NCBI GenBank assembly: GCA_963740255.1
Contig: CAVUDO010000002.1
Coordinates: forward strand, 992,001-1,056,000
Reading direction: 5' to 3'
From: CAVUDO01 sp963740255
GTDB taxonomy: Bacteria; Actinomycetota; Actinomycetes; Mycobacteriales; Cryptosporangiaceae
DNA: 64,000 nt
Each line of letters opens with the position of its first letter. Position 1 is the first letter of the stretch. Both the position numbers and the translations under genes were made by a program. The notes beneath the pieces are model-generated. The model ran no database searches. It was not told the DNA's origin and saw nothing but the letters and a program-made list of their open reading frames with translations. This document shows positions 56,606 to 64,000 of this stretch, one piece after another.

Positions 56606-57270
56606 ATGGTCGAGCCCGCCCCCACCGCCCGCACCGTCCCGAGCCGGCGGCGCGAACGCGCCCGGTACGACGCCGGGACGGTGCACGCCATCCTCGACGA
56701 GGCACTGATCTGCCACCTCGGGTTCGTGGTCGACGGCGCGCCGCGGGTGCTACCCACGACCCACGCCCGGGTGGGGGACGTCCTCTACCTGCACGGGTCC
56801 ACCGGCAGCGGGCCCCTGCGCGCCGCCGCCGCCGACGGGGGTCTCGCGGTGTGCGTCGCCGTGACGCTGGTGGACGGGCTGGTGCTGGCCCGCTCGGCGT
56901 TCCACCACTCGATGAACTACCGCTCGGTGGTCGCCCACGGGCAGGCCCACCTGGTCACCGACCCGGACGAGAAGCACGCGGCGGCCACCGCGGTGGTCGA
57001 GCACGTCGTTCCCGGGCGCGCCGGCGATGTCCGGGAACCGTCCTCGAGGAGCTGGCCGCCACCGCCGTGCTGCGGCTGCGGTTGGACGAGGTCTCGGCGA
57101 AGGTCCGCGAGGGCCCCGTGGGCGACGACGAGGAGGACCTGGCGCTGCCGCACTGGGCGGGCGTGGTGCCGCTGCGGACCGTGGCCGGCGCCCCGGAACC
57201 CGACCCGGACCTGGGCCCGATGGACGTCCCGGCCTACGTCCTCGGGTGGACGCGGCCCGACGCCTCCTGA
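56606..57270 (+). pseudogene. Pyridoxamine 5'-phosphate oxidase-related FMN-binding protein, frameshifted
   Basis: A split-barrel flavoprotein. The first frame gives YDAGTVHAILDEALICHLGF ... HHSMNYRSVVAHG ... VVEHVVPGR, and the C-terminal frame gives EELAATAVLRLRLDEVSAKVR ... EEDLALPHWAGVVPL. A one-base deletion after 57046 (TCG AGG instead of TCG GAG GAG) separates them. With the base restored the product is about 222 residues, normal for the family. It diverges from the MocR gene, its likely regulator. ATG 56606 or GTG 56600 may start it. Confidence 0.85.
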
Positions 57271-57323
57271 CCAGCCGGCCGGCTGCCGCGGCTCCGCGTG
57301 GTACCGGTGCCTGAACGAAAGGC

Positions 57324-57363
57324 GACGGCGGTGTCGGAGTTGGCCCACTCCGACACCGCCGTC
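57324..57363 (+). terminator. 17-bp perfect hairpin after the FMN-binding gene
   Basis: GACGGCGGTGTCGGAGT pairs perfectly with ACTCCGACACCGCCGTC around TGGCCC, 53 bases past the stop. It is probably the transcription terminator. Confidence 0.8.
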
Positions 57364-57668
57364 TGGGACGGGGCAGTGACACCGGACACTTGGCGCCCCA
57401 CACGCAGGTCCGGATACTGCCCTCTGGTCCTCCCGCCCGGTCGGTCACCCGCCGTGCGGTCGTTCGCTCGTTCCCCCTTGGCCGCCCTCGCCCGCGTGGG
57501 CAACCGACGTGGCCCCGTGCCCGAGCCGGCCCCCTGACCGCGCCGACCCAGCGGGCCGCCGCGGTGCCGTCCCGGTCGGGCCCCTCCTCCCGGCCGGACG
57601 ATCCGTCAGCGACGTGGCACCACGCCGGCCCGCGGCCGTCGTCGTCCCAACGAAAACCGCCCCTCGCG

Positions 57669-57717
57669 GACACGAGCCCGACCGGCTCGAAATTCTGTAA
57701 CTGGTCGTGCTCGTGTC
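57669..57717. repeat. Inverted repeat upstream of lhr
   Basis: GACACGAGCCCGACC and GGTCGTGCTCGTGTC are complementary over 14 of 15 bases, separated by 19 bases containing GAAATTCTGTAAC. It lies about 170 bp before the lhr start. It could be an operator around the promoter or an RNA stem. Confidence 0.7.
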
Positions 57718-57883
57718 GTAGCCTCACGTTAGTCACCCCAAATGCCCGGCTCGCCCTCCCCAGGGTGGAGATCTCCGGTTCTCTTCCCTGGGAGGACCGT
57801 CCTCTTCGGCGCCCTTCGGACGGGTGATCGGGCTTGGACGTCCGCTCGGTGGTTTCGTCGGACGTCCCGGTCACAATGGGTGG

Positions 57884-60800
57884 ATGCCAGATCCTGCCTC
57901 CCGTAACCGCCCCGACGGAGCCGGGCCGGCGCGCGCGACCGGCCCGGCGGAGGGTCAGACGCGTGCCGCCGGGGAGTCGCCGGGCTGGTTCTCTCCCGCC
58001 ACCCGGGCGTGGTTCGGCTCGGCGTTCGCCGGCGCCACCGCGGCGCAGGCCGGGGCCTGGACGGCGATCGGCTCGGGCGAGAACGTGCTCGTGGTCGCCC
58101 CGACCGGCTCGGGCAAGACACTCGCAGCGTTCCTCGCCGCACTCGACCGGTTGGCCCACGAACCCCGGCCCGCCGAGCCTGCCCGGCGCTGCCGGGTGCT
58201 CTACGTCTCCCCCCTCAAGGCCCTGGCCGTCGACGTCGAGCGCAACCTGCGGGCGCCGCTGGCCGGTATCCGCCAGGCCGCTGGCCGGCTCGGCCTGCCC
58301 GAGCCGGAGGTCACGGTGGGCATCCGTACCGGCGACACCCCGGCGGTCGACCGGCGCGCGTTCGCCCGCACCCCGCCCGACATCCTGATCACCACGCCCG
58401 AGTCGCTGTTCCTGCTGCTCACCTCGGCCGCGCGCGAGTCGCTGCGCGGCGTCGAGACGGTGATCGTGGACGAGGTGCATGCCGTCTGCGGCACCAAACG
58501 CGGCGCCCACCTGGCGCTGTGCCTGGAACGGCTGGACGCACTGCTCGACGTGCCCGCGCAGCGGATCGGCCTGTCCGCCACCGTGCGGCCGGTCGAGGAG
58601 GTGTCGCGGTTCCTCGGCGGGGCCCGGGCCGTGACCGTGGTCCAGCCGCCGGCCGGCAAGACCGTCGAGCTCACCGTCGAGGTGCCGGTGGAGGACATGA
58701 GCGCCCTGGGCCAGCCCACCGGGGAGGTCGACGGCAACGCCCTCGGCGACCCGCGGCGCACCTCGATCTGGCCCGCCGTCGAGGCCCGGGTGCTCGAACT
58801 CGTCGAGGAGCACCGGTCCACGATCGTGTTCGCCAACTCCCGCCGACTGGCCGAACGGCTCTGCGCGCACCTCAACGAGCTGGTCGACGAGCGGGAGGTC
58901 GAAGCCGAAGCCCAGCCCGGTGCTCAGCCGTCGCGGACGCCGGCCGAGCTGATGGCCCAGTCAGGTGCGGCGGCCGGAGCGCCGACCGTGGTCGCGCGGG
59001 CCCACCACGGGTCGGTGTCCCGCGAGCAGCGGCGCGAGATCGAGGAGGCGCTCAAGGCCGGCCGACTCCCCGCGGTGGTGGCCACCTCCAGCCTGGAGCT
59101 CGGCATCGACATGGGCGCGGTCGACCTGGTGATCCAGATCGAGGCGCCGCCCTCGGTGGCGGCCGGGTTGCAGCGGGTCGGCCGGTCCGGGCACCAGGTC
59201 GGCGCGGTGTCCCGCGGCGTGGTCTTCCCCAAGCACCGGGGCGACCTGCTCAGCTGCGCGGTCGTCGCGGAGCGGATGCGCGAGGGCGCCATCGAGTCGA
59301 TGCGCTACCCCCGCAACCCGTTGGACGTGCTCGCCCAGCAGGTCGTCGCGATGGTCGCGATGGAGCCGTGGCCGGTGGCCGACCTCGCCGCGGTCGTGCG
59401 GCGGGCCGCCCCGTACGCCGAGCTGCCCGACTCCGCGCTGGAGTCCGTCCTCGACATGCTGGCCGGGCGGTATCCGTCCGACGACTTCGCCGAGCTGCGG
59501 CCCCGGATCGTCTGGGACCGCATCACCGGCCTGCTCACCGCGCGTCCGGGCGCCCACCGGCTCGCGGTCACCAGCGGCGGCACCATTCCCGACCGGGGCC
59601 TGTTCGGCGTCTTCATCGTCGGGTCGCCCGGCGAGCCCGGCCGCCGGGTCGGCGAGCTGGACGAGGAGATGGTGTACGAGTCGCGGGTCGGCGACGTGTT
59701 CCTGCTGGGCTCCTCGTCCTGGCGGATCCAGGAGATCACCCACGACAAGGTGCTGGTCACGCCCGCACCCGGCCAACCCGCCCGGATGCCGTTCTGGAAG
59801 GGCGACGCGGCCGGCCGCCCGGTCGAGCTGGGCCGGGCGATCGGCGCCTTCCTGCGCGAGGTGTCGGGGCTGGCCCCCGAGGCCGCCGCCGAGCGGGTGC
59901 GGGCCGCGGGCCTGGACGCACAGGCCAGCGACAACCTGCTGGCCTATCTGGCCGAGCAGCGCGAGGCCACCCGGCACCTGCCCGACGACCGGACGGTGCT
60001 GGTGGAGCGGTTCCGCGACGAGCTGGGCGACTGGCGGGTGGTCGTCCACTCGCTGTTCGGCGCGCCGGTCAACGGCCCGTGGGCGCTGGCCATCGCGGCC
60101 CGCCTACGGGAACGGACGGGCCTGGACGTGCACGCGATGCACACCGACGACGGCATCGTGCTCCGCCTGCCCGACATGACCGGCGAGGGCGCCGCGCCCG
60201 GCGCCGACCTGGCTGTCTTCGAGCCCGACGAACTCGAACCACTGGTCACCGACCAGGTCGGTGGGTCGGCGCTGTTCGCGGCCCGGTTCCGTGAGTGCGC
60301 GGCCCGGGCGCTGCTCCTGCCCCGCCGCAACCCCGGCAAGCGGACGCCGCTGTGGCAGCAGCGCCAGCGGGCCGCGCACCTGCTCGGCGTGGCCAGCGAG
60401 TTCGGCTCGTTCCCGGTGATCCTGGAGACGATGCGCGAGTGCCTGCAGGACGTCTTCGACCTGCCCGGCCTGGTCGGCATCGCCCGCGAACTGCAGACCC
60501 GCACGCTGCGGCTGGTCGAGGTCGAGACCCATGAGCCGTCGCCGTTCGCCCGCTCGCTGATGTTCAGCTACGTCGGCGCGTTCCTCTACGAGGGCGACGC
60601 GCCGCTGGCCGAACGCCGTGCCCAGGCCCTCGCGCTGGACTCCAGCCTGCTCGCCGAGCTGCTCGGCCGGGCCGAGCTGCGCGAACTGCTGGACGAGGAC
60701 ATGCTGGCCGAGACCGAACGCGAGCTGCAGCGCCTGACCGACGACCGGCGGGCCCACGACCTGGATTCCTGCGCCGACCTGCTGCGCCTGCTCGGTGCGC

Positions 60801-62530
60801 TGTCCACCGACGAGGCCGTGGCCCGCGGCGGCGAGCCGGCCTGGCTGCACCAGCTGGAGAGCACCCGCCGGGCCCTGCGGGTGCGGATCGCAGGCGACGA
60901 GCGGTGGATCGCGATCGAGGACGCCGGCCGGGTCCGGGACGCGCTCGGCACCGCGCTGCCGGTCGGGGTGCCAGCGGCCTTCACCGAGCCGGTCCGCGAT
61001 CCGCTCGGCGACCTGGTGTCCCGGTACGCCCGCACGCACGGCCCGTTCCGGGTCGCCGAGTGCGCGGCGCGGCTCGGGCTGGGGGCGGCCGTCGTGCACG
61101 CTGCGTTGCAGCGCCTGGCCGCGACCGGTCGGGTGGTCTCCGGTGAGTTCCGGCCCGGCGGCAGCGGCACCGAGTGGTGCGACGCGGAGGTGCTGCGGAC
61201 GTTGCGCCGGCGGTCGCTGGCTGCGCGGCGCCGCGAGGTCGAGCCGGTGTCGCCGGCGGCGTACGCGGTGTTCCTGCCCCGCTGGCAGCACGTCGGCGAG
61301 AGCGGGCGGCGCTGGTCGGGCACCGAGGCATTGCTGCGGGCCGTCGAGCAGCTCCAGGGGGTGGCCGTGCCGGCGTCCGCGTTGGAGCAGCTGGTGCTCC
61401 CCGCCCGGGTCGCCGACTACTCCCCCGCGATGCTGGACGAACTGTGCGCGTCCGGCGAGGTGGTGTGGGCCGGCACCGGGGTGTTGCCGGGCAACGACGG
61501 CTGGGTGACGCTCGCCTTCGCCGACACCGCGGCGCTGCTGCTACCGCCCCCGGCGGAGTTCACGGTGACGCCGTTGCACGACGCAGTGCGCGAGGCGCTG
61601 GCCGGCGGGCGGGCGCTGTTCTTCCGGTCGCTGTCCGAGGCGGTGGGCAGCACCGACGACCCCGCGCTGGTCGCCGCGGTGTGGGACCTGGTCTGGGCCG
61701 GCGAGGCCACCAACGACACGCTCGCACCGTTGCGCGCGTTGCTGGCGGGCGGGTCGACCCGCCACGCCGTGCGCCGGGCCTCCACGGCTCGGTACCGGCG
61801 GCCCGGTCGGCCGGCGCTGCCCAGCCGCACCGGCCCCCCGACGGTGGGCGGCCGGTGGTCACTGCTCGGCGCCCGCGACCTCGACCCGACCCGGCGGGCC
61901 GACGCGGTGGCCACCACCCTGCTCGACCGGTACGGCGTGGTGGTGCGGGGTGCGGTGGCGGCCGAGGGTGTGCCGGGCGGGTTCGCGGGGGTCTACCCGG
62001 TGCTGGCCGCCTACGAAGATGCGGGACGGGTCCGGCGGGGGTACTTCGTGGAGGGCTTGGGCGGTGCTCAGTTCGCCGAGACGGGCGCCGTGGAGCGACT
62101 GCGTGCGGTGGCGGCCGAACTGAGCCGCGACGACCGTCCGCAGCGGGCGGTCGTACTCGCCGCCACCGACCCGGCCAACCCGTACGGCGCCGCCCTGGGC
62201 TGGCCCAGCCGCCTGCCGGACGAGGACGGCACCGACGGCCGTCGCGGCCATCAGCCCGCCCGCAAGTCCGGTGCGCTGGTGGTGCTCGTCGACGGTGCGC
62301 TGGCCCTCTATGTGGAGCGCGGCGGCCGCACGCTGCTCTCGTTCACCGCCGACGCGGAACCGCTCGCGCTGGCCGCCCAGGCACTGGCGGGCGCCGTGCA
62401 CGCCGGCTGGCTGGGCAGCCTCGCGGTCGAGCGGGCCGACGGCGAACGGATCGGCGGCACCGCGCTGGCCGACGCGCTGGAGACGGCCGGCTTCCGCCCG
62501 ACGCCCCGCGGCCTGCGGCTCCGGGGCTGA
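57884..62530 (+). CDS. lhr: Large ATP-dependent DNA helicase Lhr
   Basis: A 1548-residue SF2 helicase. The helicase core occupies the first ~600 residues: APTGSGKTLAAF (Walker A), VDEVHAVCG (DEVH box), LSATVRP (motif III) and QRVGRSGH (motif VI). Winged-helix and Lhr-specific domains follow, with a long C-terminal domain of about 600 residues, the full-length bacterial form. It unwinds 3'-5' with preference for RNA:DNA hybrids in mycobacteria. The ATG at 57884 lies just after a GGGTGG; the ATG at 57824 is an alternative. Confidence 0.93.
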   Translation: MPDPASRNRPDGAGPARATGPAEGQTRAAGESPGWFSPATRAWFGSAFAGATAAQAGAWTAIGSGENVLVVAPTGSGKTLAAFLAALDRLAHEPRPAEPARRCRVLYVSPLKALAVDVERNLRAPLAGIRQAAGRLGLPEPEVTVGIRTGDTPAVDRRAFARTPPDILITTPESLFLLLTSAARESLRGVETVIVDEVHAVCGTKRGAHLALCLERLDALLDVPAQRIGLSATVRPVEEVSRFLGGARAVTVVQPPAGKTVELTVEVPVEDMSALGQPTGEVDGNALGDPRRTSIWPAVEARVLELVEEHRSTIVFANSRRLAERLCAHLNELVDEREVEAEAQPGAQPSRTPAELMAQSGAAAGAPTVVARAHHGSVSREQRREIEEALKAGRLPAVVATSSLELGIDMGAVDLVIQIEAPPSVAAGLQRVGRSGHQVGAVSRGVVFPKHRGDLLSCAVVAERMREGAIESMRYPRNPLDVLAQQVVAMVAMEPWPVADLAAVVRRAAPYAELPDSALESVLDMLAGRYPSDDFAELRPRIVWDRITGLLTARPGAHRLAVTSGGTIPDRGLFGVFIVGSPGEPGRRVGELDEEMVYESRVGDVFLLGSSSWRIQEITHDKVLVTPAPGQPARMPFWKGDAAGRPVELGRAIGAFLREVSGLAPEAAAERVRAAGLDAQASDNLLAYLAEQREATRHLPDDRTVLVERFRDELGDWRVVVHSLFGAPVNGPWALAIAARLRERTGLDVHAMHTDDGIVLRLPDMTGEGAAPGADLAVFEPDELEPLVTDQVGGSALFAARFRECAARALLLPRRNPGKRTPLWQQRQRAAHLLGVASEFGSFPVILETMRECLQDVFDLPGLVGIARELQTRTLRLVEVETHEPSPFARSLMFSYVGAFLYEGDAPLAERRAQALALDSSLLAELLGRAELRELLDEDMLAETERELQRLTDDRRAHDLDSCADLLRLLGALSTDEAVARGGEPAWLHQLESTRRALRVRIAGDERWIAIEDAGRVRDALGTALPVGVPAAFTEPVRDPLGDLVSRYARTHGPFRVAECAARLGLGAAVVHAALQRLAATGRVVSGEFRPGGSGTEWCDAEVLRTLRRRSLAARRREVEPVSPAAYAVFLPRWQHVGESGRRWSGTEALLRAVEQLQGVAVPASALEQLVLPARVADYSPAMLDELCASGEVVWAGTGVLPGNDGWVTLAFADTAALLLPPPAEFTVTPLHDAVREALAGGRALFFRSLSEAVGSTDDPALVAAVWDLVWAGEATNDTLAPLRALLAGGSTRHAVRRASTARYRRPGRPALPSRTGPPTVGGRWSLLGARDLDPTRRADAVATTLLDRYGVVVRGAVAAEGVPGGFAGVYPVLAAYEDAGRVRRGYFVEGLGGAQFAETGAVERLRAVAAELSRDDRPQRAVVLAATDPANPYGAALGWPSRLPDEDGTDGRRGHQPARKSGALVVLVDGALALYVERGGRTLLSFTADAEPLALAAQALAGAVHAGWLGSLAVERADGERIGGTALADALETAGFRPTPRGLRLRG

Positions 62531-62610
62531 GCTCGAACGCGCCCGTCCCACCAGGGAGACACCGGTGCCAGGGACTGCCGTCGGCAACCGGTGCGCCGGG
62601 CGGCACCGGC

Positions 62611-63537
62611 TCAGCAGACCGAGGGGAACGCGTTCGGCCGGGTCGCCGGGTCGAGCGCCCTACGCACCCCGCCGGCCGTGACCCGCATCGTGGCCCCGCC
62701 GCTGGGCAGCGCGAGCACGCCCGTTCTGGACAGCTCGCAGTCCATGTTGTAGACGGCCTGCTCGCCCGCCCCCGGCCGGAGTCCCTGGTCCTTCTTCGAG
62801 TACCGCTTCTGTGGATACCACTGGTAGGTCTCGACCGTGTGCAGCACGACCAGGCGCGCGCCGGCCACGTTGGGCGCCCCCTTCGCGCGCGGTCCGGCCA
62901 GCGGGTAGACCCACACCACGTCCGCGGTGATCACCAGCTGTTTGTCGCGGCCGAGGGCGACCAGCAGCTTTCCCTTGGTGCGCACCGGCGCGGCCAGCGT
63001 GTCGCCGGGCGCCAGCCGGGTGACGTAGCCCAGGGCAGGTGCGCCCTTCCTGATCTCGGCCGCCGCGGGCCGGCGGGTGTTCTCGGCGAGGGCGGCGAGG
63101 TACTTCGTCGGGTTGCCCGCGAGCACGGTGGGGTCGGTTCGGGCCACGAGCAGCGAGGTGCGCGTCGTCTCCAGCACCTTCCGCACCTCGGCCGCCTTCC
63201 ACGGCCCCAACGCCGTCGCCGGGGGGTCGACGATGCCGTGGGCACCTTCGAGATACCCGTCCGCCGCGGTCTTGTCGAACGGGTTGTTCGGGTCGAGGTC
63301 CGGCGCCTCGGAGGCGGCGATCGCCGCCATCTCCGGGTCGGGTACGTCACTGGTCAGGGCCGTCCACAGCGAACGCATGGCCAGCAGGCCCGCGGGCACC
63401 AGCAGCAGGATCACCGCCACGGTCACCAGGAGCTTGCGCCGGGAGCGCCGGGGACGCAGCGAGATCACCCGCTGCTGGCCGTGTCGCTCCTCCGAGGTGA
63501 GAGACCTGCGGAAGCGGAATCCTGGCTCAACCGGCAT
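62611..63537 (-). CDS. Exported protein of unknown function with N-terminal membrane anchor
   Basis: A 308-residue protein: a basic cytoplasmic start (RPRRSRRKL), one membrane helix (about residues 36-55), then an outside domain of 250 residues ending TRPNAFPSVC. Blocks such as LVVLHTVETYQWYPQKRYS and YNMDCELSRTGVLALP look like a conserved beta-rich domain. Two cysteines near the C-terminus may form a disulfide. I do not recognise the family. It converges on lhr, and a GGAGG is 12 bases before the ATG. Confidence 0.65.
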   Translation of the reverse strand: MPVEPGFRFRRSLTSEERHGQQRVISLRPRRSRRKLLVTVAVILLLVPAGLLAMRSLWTALTSDVPDPEMAAIAASEAPDLDPNNPFDKTAADGYLEGAHGIVDPPATALGPWKAAEVRKVLETTRTSLLVARTDPTVLAGNPTKYLAALAENTRRPAAAEIRKGAPALGYVTRLAPGDTLAAPVRTKGKLLVALGRDKQLVITADVVWVYPLAGPRAKGAPNVAGARLVVLHTVETYQWYPQKRYSKKDQGLRPGAGEQAVYNMDCELSRTGVLALPSGGATMRVTAGGVRRALDPATRPNAFPSVC

Positions 63538-63624
63538 CGACGCGTTCGTCCTCCTTCCACGGCTGTGGGCTGCGGTCCACCGGCAGAGGGCCTGCCGGGC
63601 TGCGCCGTCGGGCGGACGTTCTCC

Positions 63625-63706
63625 TGTTCATCGTCACGCATCTGGCGAGCGATCTCTGTTCATCGTCGCGCATCTGGCGGGCGCTCTCCGTCCATCGTCG
63701 CGCATC
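63625..63706. repeat. 32-bp tandem repeat, about 2.6 copies
   Basis: Unit 1 (63625-63656) and unit 2 (63657-63688) differ at only three positions; a third, partial copy runs to 63706. The repeated core is CATCGTCGCGCATCTGGCG. It lies in the 222-bp gap between the divergent exported-protein and Nei genes. The units read through in all frames but match no protein. Confidence 0.85.
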
Positions 63707-63759
63707 CACGCGACGCGCACCCACCCCGGGCCCGAACCAAGGCAGGCAGGATGGAGGTC

Positions 63760-64000
63760 ATGCCGGAGGGGGATGTGGTGTGGCGCGCCGCCAGGCGCCT
63801 GTCCGACGCGCTCACCGGCGGACGCCTGCGCACCGCTGACTTGCGGCATCCCCGCTGGGCCACGACCGATCTGTCCGGGCGCACGGTGACCAGCGTGCTC
63901 GCGCGCGGCAAGCATCTGCTCGTCCGCACGGCCCAGACCGGTGACCAGCAGGAACGCGCGTCGACCGGGGTTTCCGCCGGCGCCGCCCCGAGCCGCGACG
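63760..64000 (+). CDS. nei2: Fpg/Nei-family DNA glycosylase (partial)
   Basis: Only the first 80 residues are in the window. MPEGDVVWRAARRL is the family N-terminus, with the catalytic proline at position 2 and glutamate at 3; the strand LSGRTVTSVLARGKHLLVR follows, containing the lysine typical of this fold. The start at 63760, with GGAGG just upstream, is required to expose Pro2. Nei2-type enzymes remove oxidised pyrimidines and are encoded beside lhr in mycobacteria, as here. Confidence 0.85.
   Translation, partial: MPEGDVVWRAARRLSDALTGGRLRTADLRHPRWATTDLSGRTVTSVLARGKHLLVRTAQTGDQQERASTGVSAGAAPSRD

Larger units (their letters stand above)
57271..57883. other. 613-bp intergenic region with three inverted repeats
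   Basis: No credible ORF. After the terminator hairpin at 57324-57363, a 300-bp GC-rich stretch shows nothing I recognise. Near lhr there is a 15-bp imperfect inverted repeat (57669-57717) around an AT-rich loop, and a second hairpin (57755-57795). The lhr promoter probably lies here. Confidence 0.5.

Noticed and set aside
57298..57537. 79-residue ORF before lhr
   Set aside because: It reads through the terminator hairpin and has Arg/Pro-rich composition with no ribosome binding site.
63538..63759. CRISPR array at the 32-bp repeats
   Set aside because: The copies are directly adjacent without spacers, and no cas genes are near.

Overview
The window is a high-GC chromosomal segment from an actinomycete (Actinomycetota). 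Gene neighbours point to a Micromonosporales/Cryptosporangiales-like lineage: lexA diverging from a LysM protein and followed by nrdR and a B12-dependent ribonucleotide reductase, an hflX / dapF / miaA / miaB block, gluABCD, rny, recX and recA. GTG starts, GTGA/ATGA overlaps and GGAGG-type ribosome binding sites are common. This placement is an inference from gene content; there is no rRNA and I found no tRNA. No prophage, insertion sequence or CRISPR array is visible, so the window reads as core genome.

Layout. 1-8.6 kb: an envelope-glycan cluster resembling the mycobacterial aftD/Rv0224c-Rv0226c neighbourhood (partial arabinofuranosyltransferase, methyltransferase, glycosyltransferase, DUF2613 peptide, large membrane protein, Wzx-like flippase), then a pseudouridine degradation pair (psuG-psuK). 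8.6-17.2 kb: small conserved proteins, a HhH-GPD glycosylase, a sigma-factor-like membrane fusion protein, a BlaI/M56 pair with a clear operator, a SigB-type sigma factor preceded by four 11-bp direct repeats, a frameshifted acuC and a DtxR-family regulator. 17.4-22.5 kb: a conserved unknown protein, a K+ channel overlapping a RecQ-type helicase, and a secreted HNH nuclease.

22.6-28.1 kb is the nucleotide/SOS block: nrdJ, nrdR with tandem NrdR-like boxes, and LysM/lexA with three LexA-box-like sites. 28.2-42.7 kb: a membrane-anchored beta-propeller protein, hflX, malic enzyme, an inositol-phosphatase-family gene, dapF, a possible 35-residue ORF, miaA, a DUF349 protein, an orphan TAXI binding protein facing a two-component system, and miaB. 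42.8-50.4 kb: glutamate transporter gluABCD with a 19-bp intercistronic hairpin, rny, recX and recA with its own LexA box. 50.4-57.3 kb: an LppM-like protein, DUF3046, an MFS permease, an acyl-CoA dehydrogenase, a frameshifted YdfG-like dehydrogenase, a MocR regulator and a frameshifted FMN-binding-family gene. 57.3-64 kb: a structured intergenic region, the giant helicase lhr, an exported unknown protein, tandem repeats and the start of a Nei/Fpg glycosylase.

The strongest themes are DNA-damage and nucleotide-pool control (lexA, recA, recX, lhr, nei, HhH-GPD, RecQ, nrdR/nrdJ) with several readable operators, and three single-base frameshifts (acuC, ydfG-like, FMN-binding gene), all in apparently dispensable genes while every essential-type gene is intact. 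I did not find a convincing wholly new system. The least explained items are the sigma-like membrane protein, the orphan TAXI/two-component locus and the structured spacers upstream of the K+ channel and lhr.
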